Positions 50,334 through 59,538 of a DNA stretch of 64,000 bases are shown here, in pieces. The position numbers were made by a program, and so were the translations under genes. The notes under the pieces are model-generated. The model saw nothing but the letters and a program-made list of their open reading frames with translations. It had not been told where the DNA came from and ran no database searches. The stretch's first letter is position 1; the number at the start of each line of letters is the position of its first letter. This stretch comes from Gracilariopsis chorda (taxonomy: Eukaryota > Rhodophyta > Florideophyceae > Gracilariales > Gracilariaceae). The DNA is taken from NCBI GenBank assembly GCA_003194525.1, contig NBIV01000014.1:1-64000 (forward strand). Direction: 5' to 3'.

Positions 50334-51544
50334 ATGCTACTCGTGCATCAAACACAAAACATTCCGAGAAAAGCGTGCACACACTTTTACCAATCACTTC
50401 CCCAAAATGTACATACCCACGCGCATCGTCGTACACCAACCGACGTTAACTTTTTTTTGGCTTTTTGTTCCACTTTGTTTTTTCTTTCCCCACCGTAACT
50501 TACGTGTACGGAGCACTCTTGTGTACTACATCATCCTCACGTTCCTCTGTTTTTGAGCGCTTTCATGTCTTGCACCTATACCTTGGCACCCTCTCCTTCA
50601 ATTCCTCAACACTGCGCGCATGTCTTTCAATTCGTGTCTCACCATTAAAAGAGAAACAGTTCCACCTTCTTGTACTCCTTCCTGAGCCTCACGTCTTCAC
50701 GTTCAATTCGCTTCTACCTATACTACACGCGAGCCGAATCTCTTCCTCTTCTGGCCAATTCGTCTCAACAATCTTTGCTTTGTTGTTCGCGAGTGAGGGG
50801 CGGGAAGCTTGGACCTCTAACCCACATATCTATGTCTCTACGTGCTAATATTGTACCGATGGTATCCACCTGAATAAGTCGCCGATAACTTGGCACTTGC
50901 GCTTAATTATCGAACAGATTTATCCAAATCGAAACCATGTATAACTCTTTCACCGCCTGGTCACAACCATCATCAACCTCGTCGGTCGCTGCTTACCCTT
51001 GGTAAAGCAACTGTAGCTATACGTAATGATATCGTTCATGCGCGGAAGACTTTCGAAGCATCATCCAAGTTCAAGTTAGCGCTAACCAAAACACAACGTT
51101 GTCATCTTGACGCCTTGCCCGAAGACGTCACAACATGACAAATATTTGAAAATGTCACAATTCAAAATTTCAAAAGTACCCAGCATTCAGGCTACCAATC
51201 AGTCATACAAACCTCTGTCTGGTTCCCAACGTCCCCTTGAGATATCGCGCTCTCTCTCTCTCTCTCTCTTTCCCTTCCTCCGACGTTACGTCTCGCTTCG
51301 ACTTGCATCTTTCCCAGCGCTTTTAATCACCTCTATTTCGCCCATTCCCAACCGCCCTTGCGCTGAACAGCTATCAACCTGTTCCTGCGAGCTATACACT
51401 CCGCGACGAGCACCTTCGCAGTCTCCGTTCGTTTCCATCCGCGCTGTCCATTCTTCTCTCTTTCTCTTCAATCCAAGGGATTATCCAAAGGGAATATAGC
51501 GCTCCAGTGCGAATACCGAAAACGCTACACCATCTGCGCGCATT
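50334..51544. other. No gene recognised; upstream of SPC25
   Basis: Short frames only. T-rich runs near 50450-50490 fit a 3' untranslated region of the gene ending at 50333. A CT dinucleotide tract (51249-51270) lies 275 bases before the SPC25 start. Confidence 0.4.
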
Positions 51545-52511
51545 ATGGACAAGGTAACAACGGCTCGCGTGAATACCGCCCTTGAGAAGATTAATCGCAT
51601 GATGACCATGATCGACGAGTACACGGAAGACTCTGTGCAAGCTGCCTACAACAGCGGGAGAATCCTCGAAGAGTTAGCCGATAAGCTGATTCAGAAGGAC
51701 AAGAAACGTCGCACCATGTACTTGACAACCATGAGCGATTGCAAAGGTATGTCATCCTAATCCATCGGCCGCGCCAAGCGCAGTTTGAAAATCGCAAAGT
51801 GAATGAAAGCAACTAACACGTCTCGCATGTCATCGCTCTGTTTGTTGTTACGATAAAGAGAATGTGGAGAAAGAACAAGCAATGTACAACTATGCCAACG
51901 AAACGCTCGAAAGCCTACGAAACAAGGAAAGGCAGCTACAGTCACAAGCAGGCGAGTTGCGCGACGCTGTGCACACCCTTCGCGAAAAGGTGCAAACTGT
52001 TCCGTTGGAAAAGAGACGTAACGAAGCTAGGCTTCTGGAAGAAGATCGTCGTCTTAAGGACCAGAAACTGTCCGTGGACAAACGCTTGAATCACGTCAAA
52101 AGCGTTGTTCACAGGACATCCGATAGCGTGCGCAGATTTGAAGATTTGCTCGGCGTTAAGCTTCGAGCGATTCGCGACAAGTGCATCGAGTTCAGCTTTA
52201 TTTGCATCGATGAAGAAGATCCTTTTGCGGAATTCAAGGTGACAGTTGATAATCGGGACGGCAGATTCAGAGGTAAGTTGTTTCCACGAAACGATGCGAG
52301 TGCGTGCTGAGCAGTTTCTAACAACATGTATCTTCACGTTTGTTTGTCATTTTTGTGACGGGTAGCAACTGTGTGCGTGCCTCTAGTGGAGGAGTTTGGC
52401 GAGTTGAAGCAAACACTAGCAGAGGACGATGAACTAATTGATTTTCTGTACAGGATTCGCATTGCGTTCAATGGGCACGTAAAGCATCAACGTAGCCAGA
52501 TATCGGATTAG
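51545..52511 (+). CDS. SPC25: Kinetochore protein SPC25 (NDC80 complex)
   Basis: Three exons: 51545-51746, 51859-52272 and 52366-52511. The introns are 112 nt (GTATGT...GATAAAG) and 93 nt (GTAAGT...GGGTAG). Splicing gives 253 residues with the frame kept. Residues 1-150 are a long coiled coil (EEDRRLKDQKLSVDKRLNHV and similar). Residues 160-253 form the globular SPC25 domain: LRAIRDKCIEFSFICIDEED, PFAEFKVTVDNRDGRFRATV, then VPLVEEFGELKQTLAEDDEL and DFLYRIRIAF. This tracks the human SPC25 end, where a FxFTxIDPxxP strand leads to HLxGLxEFQ and FLxxVRKAF. SPC25 pairs with SPC24 to anchor the NDC80 complex to the inner kinetochore. Neither intron is in frame with stop-free reading, so single-frame searches see only pieces. 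Fast divergence makes this family hard to find. Confidence 0.85.
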
Positions 52512-52992
52512 AATGAGCGGAGCTAATGCGGTGTATAAAGCGTGCCATGAATGTGTGTTATGGACGTGACAATGCGTTAGCACGTACGTAGCATATTACG
52601 AAACGTTGGAAGCATTCCAAGGGTGGTTTTTCGAGCACTGTTCGGTGTTGGACGCGTAGATGACAAGCCAAACCGTGGCACGGGTGGTATGAATCGGTTG
52701 CGAGTGTTTAGCAAGTGTATTATTGGAGTCGGAAGCACACCGGGGCGGAAGAGAGGCTGGACACGACAGACAGGCTATGGGTGATGGGCATCCCTTTAGG
52801 CCGTGGTAAAGGCGGCGCGCAGGATGTGAGATTGTGGACAGCGCTACATAGTGAGGCAAAACGAAGCACTCTGAAGCGTGATAAATAGGAGCTAATATGG
52901 CAAGTGGTTTCGACACGGTGAAGTGAAAGACGAGCTCGCTGCGCCGATTGGCAGCGGCGAAGAGTTGTGGCGAGTAGCAGCACGGGCGGCAC
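52512..52992. other. Convergent spacer
   Basis: Between SPC25 (plus) and the 80-residue membrane protein (minus). A 144-codon minus frame at 52596-53030 has no conserved feature and is likely chance. Confidence 0.35.
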
Positions 52993-53321
52993 TCATTCAG
53001 TTTTGTTGTGGGGCTTGTGTGCGCCGTCAACCCAGTCGGGGCTGCAAAGCAGTGAAACAGGCACGGACAAAACGGGGCAAGTTAGCGCGGAAAGAAAGCG
53101 TGCAAGGCGAGAGTTGGGGCAACGTACTCAGGGCCGATGTCACGACTACCAGAGTTGTTGAAAGCGCCACGACGGATTGCATCAGGCTTGAAGGGTTTTG
53201 AGGTGTCGATTTTCGGGCGAGTGGACACGGAGTGCATAATGATTGGAAAGGAGAAGCAGGCCAATGCGATGAGAGACACGGCGCCGGCCGTACGCAGACG
53301 ACTGGCTGTCGGCGGCGACAT
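52993..53321 (-). CDS. Small single-pass membrane protein with conserved NSGSRDIGPD tail
   Basis: Two exons on the minus strand: 53128-53321 and 52993-53041, with an 85-nt intron (GTACGT...CTTTGCAG). The product is 80 residues. Residues 10-30 form a membrane helix (AGAVSLIALACFSFPIIM). Residues 45-68 read FKPDAIRRGAFNNSGSRDIG, then PDPDWVDG. The splice junction falls inside GP-D-PDW, and joining it creates NSGSRDIGPDPDW. Short plant and algal proteins of unknown function end in a very similar RRGxFxNSGSxDxGPD motif; I recall this from memory and cannot check it. A mitochondrial or plastid membrane location is plausible. The ATG at 53321 directly precedes the helix. The longer upstream frame is dismissed as low-complexity. 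Confidence 0.7.
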
Positions 53322-54289
53322 GTGCGTGAAGCGAGGGATCAGTGCGAAATGATTTGACGGAGGACGAATATTCAGCACGTACAAAGAGCACAGCGACGTT
53401 GATTGCGAATTGGAGCAAGCGCCCGTGCGATGCGCGGTTTGAAAACGGACAGCGGTCGATGAAGCGTTCGGACCGGCGGGGAGGTGGTCAGCGCTACACG
53501 GGACATAGGTGTTGGACGCAGCGGAGTTGGCGGGGGGGGCAGTGGCGGCGCGGCGATTGGCGGAGTCGGGACGCCGGGCGCAGCAGTGCATGGCGCTGCG
53601 CTGTGCGCTGATTCGTGGTGCGCGCCATAGAAAGCATCAGTGTGGTGTATATGTGCGTTGTCATAGCGGTTTTTGTTAGCGGTTATCCTATCTATACCTG
53701 TACTGCCATGGTTCACACCGGACTTGTGGCCTACTAGCTATGATACAGGTAGTGGTTTTTTTTATCACAATCAGCAAGCAGCAAGCCAGGTTTGCGAAGC
53801 GAAACGAGTGTAACAAGTTTTACATTGCTGGCGCCGACTCGCGAGCACAGTGCAACAGAAACGCACTGCGGTTGGTACAGTATCCCCTTGGTATCCTTCG
53901 CACCACTGCCGCAACGGATTGCAAGAACAAACAATGCTGACGGCCGCGCCACTGGCGCCACATTGCTCACAAGTCGCTCAGTCACAGCAGCGACATGTCT
54001 ACCCTTGGTACCTTTGGTACCGTTGGTACATATGTACACTGTACCAGCCGCTCCTTGTCGCGTCCGACCCTCGTGACGTCTCCTTCGCAGCTTTCCCGCG
54101 CCACCACTTTTCAACAAGGGCCATTTTCTCCACGTCACCCCCCCTGCTTCGCACAAGCCGAACTGTCAAAACGCTATTCTTTACTCAAAACTTCCCCCCT
54201 TTCCCCCCCCCTCCTTCCTTCCCGACTACAATGTGACCACCCCACAACACACGACCATCTCTTCCAAAAATATCCCCATTTTCATCAAC
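53322..54289. promoter_or_regulatory. Divergent promoter between the 80-residue protein and the C2 protein
   Basis: A 968-bp spacer between opposite starts. The plus side holds three TTGGTAC motifs in series at about 54004-54030 (TTGGTACCTTTGGTACCG) and an earlier TTGGTACAG near 53874, and a C-rich leader (54190-54215) before the start. No ORF here is convincing. Protein binding to the repeated motif is a guess. Confidence 0.4.
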
Positions 54290-55927
54290 ATGACTTCTGA
54301 CGCCATCCAAGTGCGTCTTATGAGCGCTGTTGACCTCCCCGCAGTCAACCGCATCGGAGGTGCTTCAGACCCATACGCCGTCCTTCAAATCATTCGAACC
54401 AAGGAGTCATACACCTCCGAAGTGTGTCTCAACACCGTCAACCCCACATGGTATCAATGCTTTGTATTTCACCACGTGCACCCCAGCGATGTTCTATCCA
54501 TCAGTCTGTTTGACAAGAACATAATGACCAGCGACGTCGCCCTCGGCACAGCCTACATATCAGTCGGCCATGCCTTATCACACGCCGCTGCCGTCGTTTC
54601 TCAAGCAGCCTTCAAACCCGCCCACGTCCCACCCGCCCAACACCATGTCGATTCCGTCCACCCCTCCGTGCCACACGTACCGCCAGATGCAATCCCCGTC
54701 CCACCGAACCCGTCGGCAACAATGTCAAATTCTGCAACCCCACCTACGTACTATCCAAGCCCGCCAAAAACCCCGCCTCTCAACATCGGCAGCACCGATA
54801 CCTTCTCATCAATGCGCTCATCGCCCAGCTTTTCTTCAGGGGAGGGCCCGTCGTACTATCCAACAGCAGAGAAAGCCTTTCATCCGCATAAACCGAACCT
54901 CTCTTCCGAAGCAGGCATCAGGAATTTCTCTAATGTCTCACCCGCCAATCCTGCAACCGACGGAGGCGCCTCTCTTGCAGACGCCCCCACGCAGCGTGCA
55001 ATGGCTATGAGCTACGGAGTCGCACCGCAGGGAAGCCTAAGCCTTATTGTCGCCCCGGCCTGGGTGGCCAGTCTGTGCGCCATGGTCCCCAGCAAGGTTT
55101 TCAAGCGTTTTCAAATCAACAAGCACTTTGAATCCCCAAGCCATCGCAAATCCACCTCGCACAGTTCCGGTCTCAACGCTATCAGGAGGCACGTGGCCGG
55201 TATCGTCATGAATGGATTTGAAAAGGCAAAGCCATTACACCCTGCTATAAATTCCCTGCATCCCATCCGAGCCGTCTTTCAAGAACATTCCACTTGGAAG
55301 ATATCCATGCTAGGCGTGCTGGATGTTTTCGGCAATAAGCGCCATTCATGGAACCGTTCTTATCAAGCAGCCCAGAAAATCTTCCAAGGGCCAGGGTCGC
55401 TCGTTGCCGCTCGGCTCGTGAAGCTGCAACATTCATATTTGTACGGCGGTGCAATGGGGCCGCTACAAAATCTCAGGGAGGGGTTACAAGAAGTGCGAGG
55501 TGGTATTCTCGACGCAAGAGATTTTTGCGAAATTCTCGACTACGGTCATCGTCGTGGCAAGCCGAGGTTATTTACATACGTGCTGATGCCCGAAAGGTTG
55601 TACATGGCTGAAACAGGTGCCGAGTTCTTTAGGGACATGATGTCAAAACACGCAATGCACTGCTCGGCCAGTCCTGAAGTTGTATATGCTGGTGAGCTTC
55701 AATTCCTGGTAGAAGGTTATGGGACAAGTAACCCACAAGCTAAGCTTATAGTCGATAATAATTCTGGCACTTACTCCCCTGGGAAAGAAGATCTGCCCAG
55801 GGTTGCCGAGGTTTTCCGTCGCAACTTTCCGGGGCTAGACGTACTGGCTTTGGATTTCCGAGATCCATACCTGAAAAGTTTACAAACACATCTACCTCCC
55901 CCGAACCAAGAAGAAACCATTTATTGA
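54290..55927 (+). CDS. C2 domain protein with an uncharacterised conserved C-terminal region
   Basis: A 545-residue protein from ATG 54290. Residues 3-112 are a C2 domain: IQVRLMSAVDLPAVNRIGGA, SDPYAVLQIIRTKESYTSEV, NPTWYQCFVFHHVHPSD, and ISLFDKNIMTSDVALGTAYI. The Asp positions (DLP, SDPY, FDKN) suit calcium-dependent membrane binding. Residues 115-250 are Pro/Ser-rich. Residues 265-540 look like one large globular domain: LSLIVAPAWVASLCAMVPSK, WNRSYQAAQKIFQGPGSLVA, YVLMPERLYMAETGAEFFRD, and ELQFLVEGYG before LIVDNNSGTYSPGKEDLPRV. A DNxSGTYxP motif occurs in uncharacterised fungal proteins as I recall, so this may be a shared family. Function is unknown; membrane lipid or calcium signalling is suggested by the C2 domain only. 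The frame extends 19 codons upstream to an ATG at 54233, which is also possible. Confidence 0.8.
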   Translation: MTSDAIQVRLMSAVDLPAVNRIGGASDPYAVLQIIRTKESYTSEVCLNTVNPTWYQCFVFHHVHPSDVLSISLFDKNIMTSDVALGTAYISVGHALSHAAAVVSQAAFKPAHVPPAQHHVDSVHPSVPHVPPDAIPVPPNPSATMSNSATPPTYYPSPPKTPPLNIGSTDTFSSMRSSPSFSSGEGPSYYPTAEKAFHPHKPNLSSEAGIRNFSNVSPANPATDGGASLADAPTQRAMAMSYGVAPQGSLSLIVAPAWVASLCAMVPSKVFKRFQINKHFESPSHRKSTSHSSGLNAIRRHVAGIVMNGFEKAKPLHPAINSLHPIRAVFQEHSTWKISMLGVLDVFGNKRHSWNRSYQAAQKIFQGPGSLVAARLVKLQHSYLYGGAMGPLQNLREGLQEVRGGILDARDFCEILDYGHRRGKPRLFTYVLMPERLYMAETGAEFFRDMMSKHAMHCSASPEVVYAGELQFLVEGYGTSNPQAKLIVDNNSGTYSPGKEDLPRVAEVFRRNFPGLDVLALDFRDPYLKSLQTHLPPPNQEETIY

Positions 55928-55980
55928 GAAGCAAAGAGAACTTTTTCTGGCCTCTTCTAAAGCTACAAAACATGAAAGAT

Positions 55981-58062
55981 TCATTCGCTCTGATTTCCCA
56001 TGACTTGCTGCTCAGTGGCAGGAGGCTCAGCAGGTGGGACGGCGGCCGCTTCGGTATCTTCCCCGTCCGGAACGGTTTCACCAGCTTCCGGAGTTGCTTC
56101 AGCCAGCAGGAGATGCATTGCGTTTCCGGTCCGAACTTGTGCGAGAAATTCCCGCATAATCACTCTCGAACCAGAGCTTAAGCGTGGGCCATCAGACGGG
56201 AGTCTATCCACAATTCCGTCAAGCACCGCGACAGTAGTTTCTAACGGCTGCATAGTACTAGTTAACGTGAAACCGCTTTGTAACTCTGATAAAAAGAACA
56301 CAGAACTAACTTCTTCCACAAGTTTAGATTGCTCAGGAAAGACATTATTTGTAGTGCGGTCGAAGAACGCGACGCAGCGACGATGACACTCCTCTGCCGT
56401 CCAAGAGTGACAGGGATTTTCCTCGCCCAGTAGCTCAGCAATGCCAACGAAACGCGGTCTCTTCATCTGGGACGGATGTGGTGCGCCAGTCTTGATAAGA
56501 TCTTCAAAGTCTCTCTTCGCGTCAGCAATTGTAATGCCTTTCGTTTCGCCGCCCTGTGTCATGCCCGTCGAAGAGGCAGGAACTGTAGCCGGGGCAAGTG
56601 TACTGAGCCCATGCGAAAGCGGCAGAGTAAGTGCACCCGTGTGCATATTTGAGGGTGCGGGATGATGTTGAGATTGCTTGGTTCGTTTGTTTCGCGAGTA
56701 AATGCCACTTTTGACATAGCTTCGCTTGCCACCTCGTGAGGATTGATTGGCATGAGTACGCTTATGACGTGCTCTGCGATTCTTGAACCACAAGACCAAG
56801 TTATGCATAGGCATAGCTATGCTGGCAGACAGATAGTTGAGGGTACCTGCTGACGGAGTAGGATCCTGCTCAAAGGCAGCGATTAGCGTCTTGAGCTGTT
56901 CTCCGGAGGCATGATATCGTTCTGATCCGCGTTTGGAGCGATCGGCTGCGCGACGGGAATGAACGGGAGCGGTATGGTGAAGCGGTTGCTGTTGAGGCTT
57001 TGTGGAATACTCAGCGGCTGCGCGGACATGGTCACCATCTGGTACTTTGTTAATGACGAGGTCTTGTACGGCTGTGGAGGCGGAGGTGGGAATAGGAATA
57101 GATGCTGTTGGATATGGGGCAGAAGCTGCAATAATCTGAGCGGATTGTGCGGTAGCCAGTGCGCTTTCGGTTTCCAGCTGCGGTTCAGGCTTGTGTACGC
57201 CGTGCACGTCGGGAGTATGCGATAATTGAGGCATAACGGTAGCAACAGTATGCACAATTTGTTGTGCTGCGTGCGCGGGTTGATTTTGCGGATCGGCATC
57301 ATGAATGAGGGTTTGCTGAGTATGGTCAGGTTCTGTAGCAGCAGGTTCCGCGTAGTCCATGGGTTGTTGCGAGGGCTGTTCGGCTAATTGTTGAATGGAT
57401 TGTTGGGGCTGGGTCTTGACGGCTACAGCTTGTTGGGCAACAGCTTGAAGATCATGCTGGAGACCGCCTGCAATGTCTTGCAGAGTGGAGTGCGGGGAGA
57501 TGGAGTGGGGTTGTACATGTTCTGGATGATGAGTAGGGTGCTCATGTTCAAGTTGGTGCTCCACGGGCTGCTGTTGTTGGGATTGCTCTGGTTGGGGTTG
57601 CTCTTCGTGCTGTTGGTGCTCTTGGGGTTGTTGTTCCTGAGGGTGCTCTTCTTGAGAGTGGGGCATTTGAGGCTGCTTTTCGAGTGGTTGTTCCTCTACA
57701 GGCGGTTGCTCTTGTTCCGGGTGCTGCTGCTGTTGCTGCAGAGGGACAGCGGGCTCGCCAGCGGGCTGAGGTTCGACATGGTCCGCATCGGGGTGGGGAA
57801 GAAGCAATTGAGGGTGCGAGGCGGCGTTCAAGTCGGGGAGGCGAGGGTGGTGCGGCGGGGGCGAGTGGTCATGGTGGGTGTGCAAAGCGCGGGCAGCAGG
57901 TGCGGCGGGGGCGGCCGAAGCGGGCGGCGTAGAAGGCGGGGAGAGCGCGGCATGCTGCGCAGCCAAATGCGCAGCGGGCTCTTCGGCGGCGGAGTCGAAC
58001 GGCAGGGACGGCGACGCCACAGCAGCGGCAGCGACAGACGCAGCCACGATGGGGACGTCCAT
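55981..58062 (-). CDS. Homeodomain transcription factor with Gln/His/Pro-rich N terminus
   Basis: A 693-residue protein from the first ATG of the frame at 58062 (the frame runs on upstream without another ATG). Residues 1-110 are Ala/Pro/His-rich and residues 90-210 are a long Gln/Glu/His/Pro tract (QPLEKQPQMPHSQEEHPQEQ and similar). The homeodomain lies at about 372-432: RSKRGSERYHASGEQLKTLI, AFEQDPTPSAGTLNYLSASI, then NLVLWFKNRRARHKR. Trp48, Phe49, Asn51 and Arg53 are present, with Lys at position 50, the specificity residue. A conserved 90-residue block follows near 540-630 (FVGIAELLGEENPCHSWTAE, then ECHRRCVAFFDRTTNNVFP), not recognised. DNA binding in the nucleus is inferred. Low-complexity repeats explain the long antisense frames. 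It converges with the C2 gene at 53 bp. Confidence 0.87.
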   Translation of the reverse strand: MDVPIVAASVAAAAVASPSLPFDSAAEEPAAHLAAQHAALSPPSTPPASAAPAAPAARALHTHHDHSPPPHHPRLPDLNAASHPQLLLPHPDADHVEPQPAGEPAVPLQQQQQHPEQEQPPVEEQPLEKQPQMPHSQEEHPQEQQPQEHQQHEEQPQPEQSQQQQPVEHQLEHEHPTHHPEHVQPHSISPHSTLQDIAGGLQHDLQAVAQQAVAVKTQPQQSIQQLAEQPSQQPMDYAEPAATEPDHTQQTLIHDADPQNQPAHAAQQIVHTVATVMPQLSHTPDVHGVHKPEPQLETESALATAQSAQIIAASAPYPTASIPIPTSASTAVQDLVINKVPDGDHVRAAAEYSTKPQQQPLHHTAPVHSRRAADRSKRGSERYHASGEQLKTLIAAFEQDPTPSAGTLNYLSASIAMPMHNLVLWFKNRRARHKRTHANQSSRGGKRSYVKSGIYSRNKRTKQSQHHPAPSNMHTGALTLPLSHGLSTLAPATVPASSTGMTQGGETKGITIADAKRDFEDLIKTGAPHPSQMKRPRFVGIAELLGEENPCHSWTAEECHRRCVAFFDRTTNNVFPEQSKLVEEVSSVFFLSELQSGFTLTSTMQPLETTVAVLDGIVDRLPSDGPRLSSGSRVIMREFLAQVRTGNAMHLLLAEATPEAGETVPDGEDTEAAAVPPAEPPATEQQVMGNQSE

Positions 58063-58459
58063 GCGTTTGGATTTGGCGGCGCGGGGCAATTGGCTCGCCG
58101 AGAGAATCTGGTTGCTGCGGATTGCGAACGGCCGCGAGCAGTGCGCGCGCGGCGCGCCAAGCTGTAAACGGTTGTTACCCTTCGTATGTGATAGATATCG
58201 CGGCACAAAGTGTCGCCGCAGCCCATGTGTGCGACGCGCTGCGTCGTCGTGCCGTCGGTTGACACGCCTGCTGAGAGTAGCTGTGCTCCTCGTGTATGTT
58301 CGGCGCCCGTGCGCGCTGGCCACGTGCGCTACGGCCTATCGTGTACACGTCTTCAACGTGGGCCGTTGCCGTCCGGATCGGACTGCTGCCAAAACACACC
58401 CCCGCACTGGCCGCTCACACGCCCTGCTGCGGGGGCGTTGTGCGCCTCGGGACCATCAG
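58063..58459. other. Upstream of the homeodomain gene
   Basis: Probable leader and promoter of the minus-strand homeodomain gene; the reading frame stays open to 58323 without an ATG. Nothing else recognised. Confidence 0.35.
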
Positions 58460-58631
58460 GCGTAACGCATCCTTGTCTTTCTGTTCATGGTCGAACCGAA
58501 ATAAGGTCGGCAACTGCGACGTCAACTGCTTGAATAGCCTCGAACATGTACGAACTTCGTACTACGAAGGGTAATCGTGTTGACAAAAAGTTAAAAGAGC
58601 TGGCCTTGCCGTGACATCCTCAAAATAATAA

Positions 58632-59054
58632 GGGCCGTTCTATGAGTTGTTTGATTAAACGAAACGACACTGGAGAACGATTCTCGCGCAATCAGGCATT
58701 TACACATTGCCTCCAAAGTTTGGAGTCCAAACGTTTCGAGATTTCGTTAAGGCTGCCTACCATGAAACGAGTGTCGAAGTTCAAAGAATACACTTCAAAA
58801 CTGCAATCAGTACAGAATTAGCTTCCACCCGACAAAACAAAATGACAAATCTTGCATATTTCGGCGTTAAGAGACTTGTTTGGACGTCGGCATAGTGCAA
58901 GGGTGGGCGTCAGGGTACTGAATTGTCTCTGGGAGGGTATTGGGCAGGTGTTAAGTGAAATCTCATACATATAATTAACCCCGGGGTGTAAGCGTGAAGT
59001 TGACGGCGTGACACTTTTACATTTCTTAAATTTTAGCAACTCATAGAACGCGCC
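58632..59054. mobile_element. Non-autonomous Harbinger-like DNA transposon (MITE), 423 bp
   Basis: The ends are terminal inverted repeats: GGGCCGTTCTATGAGTTG (58632-58649) and, reverse-complemented, GGCGCGTTCTATGAGTTG (59037-59054), differing at two positions. Both sides carry the trinucleotide TAA (58629-58631 and 59055-59057), a target duplication size typical of PIF/Harbinger. The second unit of the flanking duplication carries the site without the element (CTCTAATGTATCA), giving a paralogous empty site. No transposase frame is present. Confidence 0.8.
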
Positions 59055-59213
59055 TAAATGTATCACAAAATGCAGCCAACATTGTCATCTCATCCGCCGT
59101 CACACACCACGCGCAGGGTCACATGGTGTGACTTACATCATCACGCGTAACGCATGCTTAACACAGATATCTAAACGTTACAAACCGCGCTCTCTTTCTG
59201 TTCATGGTCAACA

Positions 59214-59243
59214 GCGAACCGAAACAGGCCTGTTTCGGTTCGC
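59214..59243. repeat. Perfect 30-bp palindrome
   Basis: GCGAACCGAAACAGG is followed immediately by its exact reverse complement. The matching place in the first duplicate unit has only a GTCGAACCGAAAT half-site. It could be a dyad binding site or a cruciform-forming repeat. Confidence 0.9.
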
Positions 59244-59538
59244 GGTGGGTGCAAACTTTTGCGACTGCAAAGTCAACTGCTTCAACACTGCTCAATGAAC
59301 AGTATCGAACATTTAATCGTCTTCACAACAAGTCAAGTTAGAGCTGGCTTTGCGATGAAATCATCAAACATCAAACCATAAGAATACTGCAGATTGCTAC
59401 CTCTAATGTATCATCAACTGCAGCCAACACTGCCATCTCACCCGCCGTCTCTCACCACGCCCGGGGTCACACCAACCCCCCACCCTCTTTCGCAATGCCG
59501 TTCGAAAAAGCGCAAACTCGGCATTGCAAGAACACATC

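Larger units (their letters stand above)
58460..59475. repeat. Diverged tandem duplication of a non-coding unit
   Basis: Two related units lie in tandem. Unit 1 is about 58460-58631 plus 59055-59130; unit 2 is about 59185-59475. Shared segments include TTTCTGTTCATGGTC, CAACTGC..CGTCAACTGCTT, AGAGCTGGC-TTGC-GTGA, and ATGTATCA-CAA-TGCAGCCAACA followed by CCGCCGTC. In unit 1 the two halves are split by a transposon (58632-59054). No ORF. Confidence 0.75.

Noticed and set aside
53322-53591. N-terminal extension of the 80-residue membrane protein (to 169 residues)
   Set aside because: The extension is Ala/Pro/Ser-rich, antisense frames are equally open, and the conserved part starts at the ATG at 53321.
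57388-58167. 259-codon plus-strand ORF opposite the homeodomain gene
   Set aside because: It is the antisense of Gln/Pro-rich repeats, yielding Leu/Gly runs; no domain.
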